DNA of 64,000 bases from positions 62,001 to 126,000 of the forward strand of contig JAKSYS010000042.1 in the NCBI GenBank assembly GCA_022925895.1, given 5' to 3'. Source of the stretch: Fragilaria crotonensis (taxonomy: Eukaryota > Bacillariophyta > Fragilariophyceae > Fragilariales > Fragilariaceae). Below are positions 31,243-41,293 of the stretch, piece after piece. The stretch's first letter is position 1. Each line of letters begins with the position of its first letter. The notes under the pieces are model-generated. The model was not told where the DNA came from. It saw only the letters and a list, made by a program, of their open reading frames with translations, and searched no databases. Position numbers and translations under genes: made by a program.

Positions 31243-33345
31243 TGTTCGCCAGCGAGAAAGCCACCTCCCGGGATGCATCTCTGTTCTTCCCAACTCCAGT
31301 CGTGGGTCCCTGCGACGATTTCGAGCCACCGGACTGGTTCCTGGCGGCGATCAAGAAAATATGCGCTGATCCTCGATAGCGCCAACGAAGCCCCCAGTCC
31401 GGTTCGAGCTCTCAGAAGAGGCTTCCGAACACAACGCAAGTGTGCTGAGAGCGCTGGACTTTGACTTGGGAAGGTTGATCCGGGACAACAGCTCCTCCAC
31501 GCTTGGGTTCGGGTCGGAGTTCCGCCCGGTGGGACAGCTCGGACCCTGATTGGAAGGCACCCCACTTCCCTCGACTTGCGAGCCTCCTAAGCGAAGGGAT
31601 GCACTACGTATTTGTCAGGGACTTAAGCTCCGAAGAAAAGAGAGAAGAGGTGGCAGCCATGCTTGCCCGGGAAACCACAAGTCAGCGCAGCTGGAACGGA
31701 GCGAGTGAGAGAACTCAGCCAAGGACGTCGCCCACGGATTTACAATACCTCTGCCCATCTCGGTGGTCACGTTGATCCCAGGAGCAATGGTGCAACCGCT
31801 AGGGTTGGTCCAACAATGGTCTATCGACCACGACGGCGAGCGGAAGATCAAGTATAGGTTAACGCAGGACCTGAGCTTCTCCACCAATCGAACCCGAGAG
31901 CCGACCTCGATCAACGCGCGGGTCAACATGTCGGCGTACGTGGAGATGGTGTACGGGTGGTGCTTCCCGCGGATAGTCCACTTCATTGTGTCCCTGCGGT
32001 CCCAGAACCCGACCTTGCTGATTCTTATCAGCAAGTACGATTACAGTGATGCGTATAGGCGAATAGCCCACAGCGCAGAGGCGGCGACCCAAACCATCGC
32101 AATCAACGGAGAAACTGCCTTCCTTTCTCTTCGTCTCACCTTCGGTGGATCACCAAACCCACCAACCTGGTGCATGTTCTCGGAGTTGGTGACCGACCTG
32201 GCGAACGAGATAGGGCAGTGCGATGACTGGAACCCTGACGAAGTCCGGAGCCCAGCACAGCCACGGACGCCGGAACCCCGACGCCTATCGGCAGACATCC
32301 CCATCGTACAAGCCCGGAGAATGGCAGTGAGCATCCCACCAACCAAGGCAGGAGGAAGGGTGGACGGATTCATTGACGACTTGATCAATGTATTCCTGGA
32401 CACCCCCGAGAACTGCCGAAGACAACCCAACATTGTCCCTTGGCGATGCACTCACCAGTCGCCCACACGCGGCGACACTGAGGAGCCTATCCCACGCAGA
32501 CCGATCCTCTCCATCCCAAAGCTCATAGCGGAGGGCCGGCCGGAGGAAATCCAGATAGTCCTAGGGTGGAGGATCAATACCGGCTTCTGGAGATATCCTC
32601 CCGGACGACAAGTACCTCGCCTGGTCGGGAGACCTCAGGCGTCTTCGTGCGTCGAAGCAGTGCCCCGCGAAAGAGCTCGAGACCCTGGTAGGTAGGCTGA
32701 ACCACACAGCTTACATCATACCGAACGCTCGCCACTTCATGAGCAGGATTCGAGCAGGACTCGAGTCAGGACCGAGGGGGAAGGGCAGGGGCGGGAGGAA
32801 AGTCGGGACCGAAGCCCTGTCAGACCTCCTGCTGTGGGAAGGGTTCCTCACCCACGCCAACAAGGGCGTATCCATGAACCTCCTGACCACCCGGGAGCCG
32901 GACAAACTCTGCTGGTCCGATGCCTGTCCATACGGCCTCGGAGGGTACAGCCTGTCTGGAAGGGCCTGGCGATTACGGATCCCGAGTTCGAGCCCAATCT
33001 TCGGGCACAAGGGAATCAACAACCTTCTCGAGTTCATCGGAATGGCCATAAACATCTGGCTTGCCTGTCTCGAATCGGAGGGAGGCGAGCATTGCATCTT
33101 GGCAATCGGCGACAACACATCAGCAATAGGATGGCTCCACTACTCATCCCGATTGGACACGAGAGGGGACGACCAGAGCGCCCACTTGCTAGTCGCGAGG
33201 AAGATAGCGACTCTGTTGATCAACTTTCGGTGCTGTCTGGCTTCACAGCATCTGAAAGGCGATCTCAACATTGTAGCCGACCTGCTCTCCTTCGCCGGGG
33301 AAGCCTTGAGGGGGAAGAGACATCCAATAGCCGCAGACATGCCAG
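31242..33345 (+). CDS. Pol, reverse transcriptase and RNase H part
   Basis: Starts at ATG 31242 (MFASEKATSRD). A TAG at ~31378 and frame changes near 31390, 31545, 31690 and 32590 break the reading, but the domains are clear in order. 31390-31550: FELSEEASEHN, FGSEFRPVGQL. 31560-31680: FPRLASLLSEGMHYVF. 31763-32420: KYRLTQDLSF, ISKYDYSDAYRRIAHSAEAA (first catalytic Asp block), FLSLRLTFGGSPNPPTWC and GFIDDLINVF (FIDD in place of YxDD, about 32366-32395). 32600-32735: connection with VGRLNHTAYIIPNARHFMSR. 32739-33300: RNase H with WSDACPYGLGGYS, NNLLEFIGMAINIW, IGDNTSAIGWL and HLKGDLNIVADLLS. The family copies its RNA and removes the template strand. As read, it is not translatable in one piece. 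Confidence 0.8.
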
Positions 33346-34695
33346 CAAACGACGAGCTAACAATTCGATTTCTTGCCTCGTACCCATCACAGGTACCGGC
33401 GAACTTCGTCATCTCCCAACTGCCGGAAGAGATGCTATCCTGGACTACGCAAGTGCTGCGAATCGCAGAGTCATCTTTGACGCAAGGCAAGAGGGCAGCA
33501 ACGAATCCTTCGACAGGACGTGGAGAAGGTGGAAAGGTTACTGCCATCACGTCGGGTACGATGCTGACCCCGGCCTCGCTCTGTTATCCGACAACGAAAG
33601 GAGTCTCTTCATCAGGGCCTTCCTCGACTTCTACCGACAAGCAACTTGGGACGCAGGGGGCAGACCTACGGGCAATCGTCGCGAACCAGTGGTCGCAAGT
33701 ACTCTGCGCAAAACCACAAGCAACCTGGCTACGGCGTTTCGGATCAATTTCGGGAGCAGCCCCCTGCACCTCAAGGGATCTCCGAACTTGCAACCCTTCG
33801 TCCGAGCCTGGCTGAAGGCCTGTGACAACGTCGACCCTCCAAAAAGGAAGCAAAAGGCCGTGACCCCTCAACTGTTACGAGCGATGTATGAGCAGGCGGG
33901 GGCAGGGACGGAGTCCGGGAAGGACACCCGTGAGGCAGTCATTGCCGAGGTCGCGATCGCAGCTTATTTTTCGCAATGAGGGCATGCGAAATAGCGAAGA
34001 CAGAAACACCAGGACGAACGAAGGCCGTCAGACTCCGAGGAGTAATCTTCCGAGACGCGGCACACCGAGAGATACCCCACTCCTCGTCAAACGAGCTCCG
34101 AGGAGCAAGGAGGGTAACAGTGACCTTCGAAAATCAGAAAAATGGTCTCAAGATGGATAGGAGAACCCAGGAGCGAACAGGAGACAGCATCATGTGCCCC
34201 GTTCTGCGATTAGCCTCCCTTGTTCGGAGGATCCTGGATAGAGTGCCGAATTCAGGACCGGACACGCCGATCAGTTCGGCACAGCAGATGACCGGCACTA
34301 CGGCGGAAATCACAAGCGGCGAACTCCGATGGAGTCTGAGATCAACGTGTCTGAAAGGAGGAGGAGCCGGAACCTTCGGATACGGGCCTGGCGAGATAGG
34401 AACAAGGTCAATACGATCGGGAGCCGCCATGGGATTGTTCTTGATGAACCACCCGGTGGCAAAGATCATGATATTGGGTCGATGGTCGTCGGATGCTTTC
34501 CTCGATTACATTCGACCCCAAGTCCTGGAATGGACAAACCAGTTGAGCCGAGACATGATACACAATGACTCCTTCTTCGACGCAACGGACTCACGGAGGA
34601 CAAGCTCGGGTGACCCTCGAACGAGATCAAAAGGGGGCACGGTGCTCGCGAACGGATCGAGAAAGAAAGCTCATCGGATGCACTTGCACCACTAA
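33346..34695 (+). CDS. Pol, tyrosine recombinase part
   Basis: Two frames. 33400-33979: FDRTWRRWKGYCHHVGYDAD (core-binding domain), ALLSDNERSLFIRAFLDFYR, KQKAVTPQLLRAMYEQAG, ending AIAAYF. One T missing in a T run at 33970 would continue in the second frame with AMRACEIAKTETPGRTKAVR, RVTVTFENQKNGLKMDR, TRSIRSGAAMGLFLMN and LGRWSSDAFLDYIRPQ. The catalytic Arg box, the second Arg (SIRSGAAM), the Trp of GRW and the nucleophilic Tyr (DYI) are present; the His that normally stands two before SLR/SIR (GxHSLR) is Arg here (GTRSIR). The enzyme inserts the circular DNA copy. The C-terminal ~45 residues are basic. The stop at 34695 is 40 bp before repeat B1. Confidence 0.8.
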
Positions 34696-34734
34696 TGGAG
34701 GTTGACAGCTCTGAGCAAAGAGATAGTTCAATGG

Positions 34735-34943
34735 CTGGACCATCCAACCTCCGGGGAGTTGGAGCTGGAGTTACTGCCGAGGAACTCACCTCGCCAAGCC
34801 AACGTCAGCATACGACCAACTTATACTAGCCAGTACCAGTAAATTATTTGCCGTGCCCGACACTACGGAAGTACTTGGGCAACCCAAACGGGAACAAGAG
34901 AGAAGACAGACTGGTTTCGAAGTGGCGCAGCGAACAACTTCGT
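34735..34943 (+). repeat. Split direct repeat B1
   Basis: From CTGGACCATCCAACCTCCGG to AACAACTTCGT. Matches B2 (35252-35462) except for a few single-base differences, mostly in base-run length. Confidence 0.9.
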
Positions 34944-35237
34944 TACATGGTCTGGTATGAGAGCACGGTACTGTGCCTCCAGCGCTACTAAACCAGGATC
35001 ACGACAGTAGCCCAATTACATGGACGCAACGGTCGGGACTATCGGCTATTTGCATGAATACAATTCGTACCGGATAAGGAGACAACCGGAGTCACGCCGG
35101 TTGAACGGAACCCAAACGTGAAATCGCCGATCTAAGCTGGAGTGGGAAACTTTGCACACATCGATCCATCAACTTGAATCGATTGTGCCCTTTCCAACCC
35201 AGCTTCTAAGTCAATAGCGTACTAATCGTTTAAATTT
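34943..35237 (+). repeat. Split direct repeat A2
   Basis: Directly follows B1 and matches A1 at the left end of the element. The B1/A2 joint (CTTCGT|TACATGG) shows where the two circle ends meet. Confidence 0.9.
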
Positions 35238-35251
35238 CCCCAAGCCCACCC

Positions 35252-35462
35252 CTGGACCATCCAACCTCCGGGGAGTTGGAGCTGGAGTTACTGCCGAGGG
35301 AACTCACCTCGGCCAAGCCAACGTCAGCATACGACCAACTTATACTAGCCAGTACCAGTAAATTAGTTGCCGTGCCCGACACTACGGAAGTACTTGGGCA
35401 ACCCAAACGGGAACAAGAGAGAAGACAGAATGGTTTCGAAGTGGCGCAGCGAACAACTTCGT
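35252..35462 (+). repeat. Split direct repeat B2, right end of the element
   Basis: Second B copy; ends at AACTTCGT, after which the sequence diverges from the B1/A2 joint (here CTTGATAT). Confidence 0.9.
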
Positions 35463-35861
35463 CTTGATATACGATTCCGCTGAATTACTGGGTACCTGGT
35501 ACTTGTATGTTGTATGTACCTGGCAGCTGGCAGTATGTATGCGTACTGGTACTACTATCATACGTGCTCACATAGCGCATAGTACAGTACTAGTAGCCTG
35601 TACCTGGTAGTACTGGGGACAGCGGACTCAGGACTCCAGTACGTCGTACCTTGTACAGTACACGTATCCTGTGACTTCATACCGTAGTGCATTAGTACGT
35701 AATTCGAAGCGCCAGCAGCAGTCCGTGAATTCCTGATGCCAAATCTTGACGTCGTTTTTCAGGTGAGACGGGGAGATATCTGAGATCTGAGGGTGGCCTC
35801 ATAAGTTGTCGTCCGTCATCATTGGCCATCATCGACGAAATCGGTCGAAATTAAACAAACC
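35463..35861. other. Spacer with GTAC-rich palindromes
   Basis: 35490-35690 holds GGTACCTGGTACTTG and many related words. No supported frame. It is the 5' flank of the gene at 35862. Confidence 0.6.
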
Positions 35862-36806
35862 ATGAACCGCGTCGCCTTTTTCTCCTTGCTGATCGCAACA
35901 ATTGTGTTGTGTGTTTGTGGTCGAAAAGATCGCAATGTTCCACATGGCCATTTCGGGATCCTCAAGGCCCACGCACCTGGTCCTTTTGAAGTGGAACTAC
36001 AAGCATCAGATGAACAAGTTCTTAGCGCCGGAAAATCCGTCATGAAGCAAGTAATGCCTAAGCCGGGAGAAACGGATTCGGCTGGAGGAGTTTCTGCGTT
36101 CAAGACATTGAAGCCCCAAGGGAAGCCGTTTGGAACCAAATATTGGGAATGGATGAGTATGAAAAGAAGGTTGCCAAGGTCCTAGAGTGCAAGAACTACG
36201 AAGTTAGGAAGAATGAGAATGGAAGCATCACGATAAAGACACGCCAAAAGCTAGGGGTCTTGCCAGGATACTCAGTGAGTACTTCACGTCGCTTGCTATT
36301 GGGTTTATATCTCATGCAAACTATTGCCAATCACTCATCGCGTATCACACCTCTTCTCGCAGTATGAGAACTACTACGATCACACCTATGAACCAGAAAA
36401 GACTCTCTTACATGGCGCCTTGATTACGAGAAGAAATCTGATTTCGATGACGTCGCTGGTCATTGGCATGTGGAAGATCACCCAACGAAACCGGTGAGTG
36501 CGAAATATGTGTGATTTCCGCAGCGATAACGCCCCATGATGTTTCTTACGGTGCACACAGGGATGTACAGAGTCTTCTACGCTTGTGATATTAAGCTAAG
36601 CAGTCCTGTCCCCGGTCCTGTCTTGAATTTCATTAGCAAGTCCGCCTTGAAACAAGCGACTGCCTGGGTTAGAAGGAGAGCGAATGGATCCTACTGCCAC
36701 CATCCCTTCAGAGTATGCGGCTAGCGGCGCTGTTGCTAGCACACCGGAGCCTCAGCCTGCAGGACGTTTCGGTGGTTTCGCCAACAGAGTTAACAAACGC
36801 AGATAG
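35862..36806 (+). CDS. SRPBCC/START-like lipid-binding domain protein
   Basis: From ATG 35862; residues 1-20 are a signal peptide (FFSLLIATIVLCVCG). Exon 1 to 36274, intron 36275-36362 (GTGAGT...CGCAG), exon 2 to about 36491, intron about 36492-36560 (GTGAGT...CACAG), exon 3 to TAG 36804. The domain begins (frame 2) at FCVQDIEAP and VWNQILGMDEYEKKVAKVL, continues with GSITIKTRQKLGVLPGYS, YENYYDHTYEPEK, SDFDDVAGHWHVEDHPTKP and ends VFYACDIKLSSPVPGPVLN and SKSALKQATAWV. The pattern (VWxxL..., long beta-strands, final amphipathic helix) fits the SRPBCC fold, which binds lipids or other hydrophobic ligands. Single-base frame changes occur near 36095, 36400, 36565 and 36670. Tail-to-tail with the kinase gene, 32 bp apart. 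Confidence 0.65.
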
Positions 36807-36838
36807 GTTGGCCTTAATCGTTTCATATAATAACGATT

Positions 36839-38134
36839 TTAGAAGCTAAATGGACCGAAGCCACTTGTTAGGAAGAAGGGATGTAGCAGAACTTGCGTGA
36901 GGGTCGGCCGCTTCTTTGGGTCCTGTTGAAGGCAAGCTCTGATCAGATCTCTCATTTTATCGTCTGGTACATCACTAGTATCAGCTGTGAAGTTTGGATC
37001 TCTGAGAACTTTCGTTATCTCAGACGGGTTCTTTCCCTTGAAGTAAGTTTTCCCCGTCGACATCTCGTAAAGTAGCATCCCTAAGGACCAGATATCATAG
37101 CTGTATTCGAGAACGAAATACGGGCCGTCTCCCGCCAAAAACGCATCAGCGAACTCGGGCGGACATGCTTCGGGGCTGTAATCCACAGGATTTTCACGGA
37201 GCGCCATAGCAGACTCCAGGTCGATTCCTTTGATTTCTAGGGCTTTAACGTCCGTCACGACGAAGTTCTCAGCCTTCATATCTGTCCACACTAGATTCGA
37301 GGAATGCAGGGCTTGCAAGCATTGCACAGCGGCTACGGCACATTCTCGTAATACCTTCCTTGCAACGGTCCATTCTGTTCAATAAATGTCTTGAGATCCA
37401 TGATGCCTCGTTCCATAATAATCGCAGATTGTTTGACGAACCCTTGCTGTCTCCGCTCGTCCGTAAAATTGAAGGAACTTAACAAATCGCCCTCGGTTGA
37501 GCCCCGATGTCGCTTTTCGTAGTTCTTGATTCTCGCCGCAATGCTTCGACATTTGCGGAAATCTTCGCACATAGAGGCTCGCCGACCGGCAAACCGTTTC
37601 CATCGTTCTGGTAGCAAGTGAAGATCGTGGCTTTACCAGACGTACTCCTTCTGGGCCTCCCGCCAGAAGGTAGTTACCATTTCCCACTAAAAGGCCCGTG
37701 AGTTTATATTCTGCTTTGGCCTTGGCGAGCGCCTGTTTGAGAGACTTTTCGTCAATTTGAGGTGCGGCGACGTTCGGAGCGACTTTCCCGTTGGCCTTGA
37801 GCTGCAAGACAGAAGGATTTCCTAATTTGTATTTGGATCCCGACGTCGTTTCGACGATTTTTTTTGACATGGCTTCTTCTGGGTTTTCCAAGGGGCTTGT
37901 TTTGATAATATCACCGTCTGCGAGCACTGGGTGGTTACTAACCCTGCCCACGAGTTCTCCGGACTTGAGAATCTTCCAATCATCAATGATGGGCTGCATT
38001 CGGAGGGTCGAGCTAGCTGGAATTGCGTGCTTCCGTGCTCTTTGACTTCCAAGCGAGGAATGGAAAGCTGCAGTTCCATGGAGAATCGAGAAGGCTATCA
38101 CTGTCACACTCAAGAAGGACAACATCGTTCTCAT
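36839..38134 (-). CDS. Plastid-targeted protein kinase with degenerate HRD and DFG
   Basis: From ATG 38134: signal peptide MLSFLSVTVIAFSILHGTAA followed by FHSSLGSQ, the plastid-presequence Phe. About 37900-37640 is a linker with a Gly-rich stretch (LLVGNGNYLLAGGPEG). Frame changes near 37640, 37560 and 37345 interrupt the N-lobe; IIMERGIMDLKTFIEQNG follows as hinge. The C-lobe (37327-36839) is clean: LVWTDMKAENFVV has Asp, Lys and Asn of the catalytic loop but Trp-Thr instead of His-Arg; GIDLESA has Asp-Leu-Glu where DFG is expected; SPEACPPEFAD, YDIWSLGMLLYEM and QDPKKRPTLTQVLLHPFF are normal. It may be a weak kinase or a pseudokinase regulating plastid proteins. Confidence 0.7.
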
Positions 38135-38998
38135 CGAGAAAAGCTCACCACTTTTTCGTTTCAACAATGGACGTACTGGATGTTGTGTGTATACTGCATA
38201 CAGATATACAGATGAATGCGGCCGACCGATCCGCTCGGGTGGAGGTGCCTCGGATTTTGGAATGTTGAACACGTCAGCCTAACTGAAGTTCCCTGTTTAC
38301 GCCAAAATTCCTTGCAAATGAGGGCGATTGTTTCTTTTTTGGAGTTCTCTATGCTCATACAATGTACAGGAATTTGAGGAGTGGCGATTAGGGACCATGC
38401 AAGCACCTACTCGTTCTACAGTAGTACAGTATTTTACCGAAGGCAATAGCAGTACAGTCCCGCTTACGGTGTACAGGTGATTATGCATGTTTAGCACTGA
38501 AAATTAGTACCGGGGTAGTGGTACTGCAGTACAAGTAGTACTGTAGAAGCATCAATATCACCAATACTGCCATACTCGCTGTTTTAAAATCCATATGTAC
38601 TACAACTACATACAACGTGTACTGTACGGAAAATGCAGCATTCTAATACAGTAAGTATTCCAGTACTTGTGCTCCAGTACCAGGTAACGTGAGAAGGGAG
38701 CTGTACTCCACTATGTATACTGAGTGTGACACTTGTACTCCAGCACAGTGTATGAGCCTGATCGCCTTGTGCACTACCGTTACCAATATTCATAGTCGTA
38801 GTCCACAGTCGAATCAAATTTCCAAATTGCCACGTAACAATTCCTCGGATGCGCGGCGGTCATTTGTACTGGCGTACAATGTACAGTACAGTTCACTCCG
38901 AGTATGTTTAGATGCGTATTCCGGCGTGGCTGTTCATGAAAGACTCTTCTCACTTCTGAAACAAATCCACCAGTCTGCTGTCATTTCCTGGATCGACC
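38135..38998. other. Divergent promoter region with GTAC palindromes
   Basis: About 860 bp between two genes that diverge. Dense GTACTGTAC/GTACCAGGTA words at 38400-38700 and 38870-38900. No supported gene. Confidence 0.6.
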
Positions 38999-40175
38999 AT
39001 GATATCGTCCTATCGCTTATTGTACCTCCTGTCAGCTCTTGCGTTGGCGCAAGCCGCCGATTTCTACAAGCTGCTCGGTATCTCGAGAGATGCTACACTG
39101 AAGAGATCAGCGAAGGCATACCGACAAAAATCCCTCGAATTTCATCCAGACAAGAACAAGGAAGAAGGTGCTGCCGAGAAGTTTGGTGAGATTGCCCGTG
39201 CCTATGAAGTCCTCAGTGACGAAGAGAAGAAGAGCATCTACGACCAGCATGGAGAGGAAGGTGTGAAGCAACATGAAAGCGGACGTGGTGGTGGAGGTGG
39301 ATTTGGTGCCGAGGATTTCTTCTCACAATTTGGATTTAACTTCGGCGGGGGAGGAAGACGTCAACAACAAGAGAGGCAAACCCCGGATGTCGAAGTTCCA
39401 CTCTACGTTACAATGAAACAGCTGTATCTGGGGGATGTTATTGAAGTCGAGTACATTCGCGAGGTACTTTGCGTAAATTGGCAAGAATGTATGACAGCAA
39501 GTCAAGAATGTCAGGGTCCAGGAATTCGCGTTAGACTTCAACAATTAGCTCCTGGTTTTGTGCAGCAAGTTCAACAGCATGACGAACGCTGCGTTGCACC
39601 AGGAAAGATGTGGCGCCCTAACTGTTCGGCATGTCCTACAAAGACAGTAACCGAGAAGATTGATTTGACAATTGATCTTTCTGCAGGAATGCGACCAGGT
39701 GAAACGATTACATTCGAGGGCGTTGCGGATGAAAAGCCTGGTTTCACAGCTGGAAGTCTTCACTTCAAACTTATCGAGCAGGATGATCCCATTTTCCACC
39801 GAGATCGCGATGACCTCTACAAGACTGTAGAAATTCCCTTGGTAGATGCTTTGGTAAGATGCAATCTCCGATGCGAACATCGCCTATTCGGCTTCTTTCT
39901 CTCATTTCTCACGTTCCCTATTTCGACAGACTGGCTTCTCTTTGACCTTAACTCACCTGGATGGCCATTCATTTTCCATCAATGTTAATGAAGTGACTGA
40001 GTGCGATCACGTCATGCGTGTCCCGGGCAAGGGTATGCCTCGTCGCAACGGTCGTGGCTTCGGAGACTTGTACTTGACCTTTGAAGTTGACTTCCCAGAT
40101 AAACTCTCGGATTCTCAAAAGAAAGCTATCAAAGAGATTCTATCGCAAGGTGATGATGGAAAGGAAGAGCTGTAG
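38999..40175 (+). CDS. DNAJB11: ER-lumenal DnaJ protein, ERdj3/DNAJB11-like
   Basis: Exon 1 38999-39853, intron 39854-39929 (76 nt, GTAAGA...GACAG), exon 2 39930-40175; 366 residues. Signal peptide 1-19 (LLYLLSALALAQA). J domain 20-85 with HPD at 49-51, then a Gly/Phe-rich linker (~95-120). The substrate-binding part has four or more Cys (CVNWQECM, CQGPG, CVAPG, CSACP), as in ERdj3, in place of a full DnaJ zinc finger. The C-terminal domain contains LTIDLSAGMRPGETITFEGV and VMRVPGKGMPRRNGRGFGDL. The last residues are KEEL, a KDEL-like retrieval signal. It presents unfolded clients to BiP and stimulates its ATPase. Intact. The next gene ends 14 bp away on the other strand. Confidence 0.92.
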
Positions 40176-40189
40176 ACAGGATAAGTCGG

Positions 40190-40699
40190 TTAGCAAATTA
40201 GCGTGACTGCATCGGTGTTGCTATGCCATTGTTTCTGTTGCTTCGCCATCCATTGACGCATAGCAGTTTCGACGTCGCCATTGTTTCTTTCGATCGCTTT
40301 AAGAGCAGCTACGAATCCTAGGTTGGGAGATGCAGTTGGTGACGCCTGTCTAATGACTGCCATTGCATCCTGCAAGGTGGTGCAATGTCGGCGAGAAATT
40401 AACCATGCAGCGCAAACTGCAGCAGACCTAGACACACCGCGGGCACAGTGCACTAGGATGGGCCTCGAATTGTCCATAATCTTGAGAATCTGGATCAAAT
40501 TACTGCATAGAAAGGTAGAGGAGGACTTGTCTCGGAGAAACCAGTTAATCTGTCTGGGATTATCTTGCATCAAGCGCTTCGAAAGACGAAGCAACCTTTC
40601 TTCTGTCAGCAAGGAAATAACGGTGAAGCTACAGGGTAGGTCTTGGAGGGAGAGGATGTTCCCCATCCAGATGTTCTCCCCAACGTGAACGGGTTTCAT
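40190..40699 (-). CDS. Dual-specificity protein phosphatase
   Basis: 169 residues from ATG 40699; a GTG upstream is not used. The active site is VHCARGVSRSAAVC (C-x5-R with catalytic Cys at residue 85), preceded by NSRPIL; the N-terminal KPVHVGENIWMGNILSL is the usual start of small DUSPs. WFLRDKSSSTF is the region of the general acid. Downstream helices (AWLISRRHCTTLQDAMAVIRQASP, split here as AWLISRRHC and TLQDAMAVIRQASP) are typical. The length (~170) matches atypical small DUSPs such as DUSP3/DUSP22. It removes phosphate from Tyr or Ser/Thr of proteins. Intact and without intron. Confidence 0.88.
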   Translation of the reverse strand: MKPVHVGENIWMGNILSLQDLPCSFTVISLLTEERLLRLSKRLMQDNPRQINWFLRDKSSSTFLCSNLIQILKIMDNSRPILVHCARGVSRSAAVCAAWLISRRHCTTLQDAMAVIRQASPTASPNLGFVAALKAIERNNGDVETAMRQWMAKQQKQWHSNTDAVTLIC

Positions 40700-41293
40700 G
40701 GTGCTGATCACAAATTCAGTTGGAATGCATATACAGGAATGATGCGGGTATTTTGTCGGAAATCATCTCTAATCGTATGACAGCATAGAGGTATTCCAGT
40801 ACAAGTACCTCGTACCCATGGGTTCTGGAATATGTTGTACTCATATGCATACAAGTAGTACCAGTACTGTGAACTCAGTGTAGTATTAGGTTCACCATAT
40901 TCTACGGAGAGTACCAGTAGTGCGAGTCAGTCGTCAGTCAGTCTGTTTCCGGCTTCCGAACAACTGGACTATCGTGTATCGTATCACTCCTACATTACTG
41001 TCTAGCGCTAAGTAGCACAGCGATGACGAAATTTAGTATCAAGAGACTTCTGACAGCAACGACATAACTATGACGCTCCTTTAGAGGGAAGGACTTGTTG
41101 CTAGGAAATCGTGTTCTCCCCAATGTGACCTGGGATCATGCTGATCAAAAATCACACAATAAGCGCAAGAACACCGAGCTGCCCCCCTCAATCAGAGTAG
41201 GTTTGGCCGCGACCTTGCGACGAACGCCAGTCCAAAAGTGCACTTATGATTAACACTTCGACAGCGCAGTCGCCGGCAACTAATCAATCCAGA
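40700..41293. other. Spacer without gene
   Basis: Some GTAC words (about 40795-40920). A short frame around 41100 repeats the motif of the DUSP start region (CGTGTTCTCCCCAATGTGACC), possibly a decayed fragment of that gene's 5' end. Confidence 0.5.

Larger units (their letters stand above)
27756..35462 (+). mobile_element. YR retrotransposon with split direct repeats (A1-ORFs-B1-A2-B2)
   Basis: The ends have the order A1 (27756-28043), coding region, B1 (34735-34943), A2 (34943-35237), B2 (35252-35462). This is the 'split direct repeat' layout of PAT/Ngaro-type elements, which integrate with a tyrosine recombinase through a circular copy and leave no target duplication. Consistent with that, I see no duplicated bases at the two outer ends. 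A1 and A2 are about 97% alike, as are B1 and B2. Inside are a Gag-like frame with a zinc-finger end, a low-complexity ORF, and Pol with reverse transcriptase, RNase H and tyrosine recombinase in that order. No methyltransferase domain of the DIRS type is seen. Coding parts hold one in-frame stop and several single-base frame changes. Confidence 0.88.

Noticed and set aside
30396-31565. A 389-codon open frame on the minus strand opposite the low-complexity ORF and start of Pol
   Set aside because: It lies exactly against real plus-strand retroelement frames in GC-rich sequence, has no motif, and such mirror frames are expected there.
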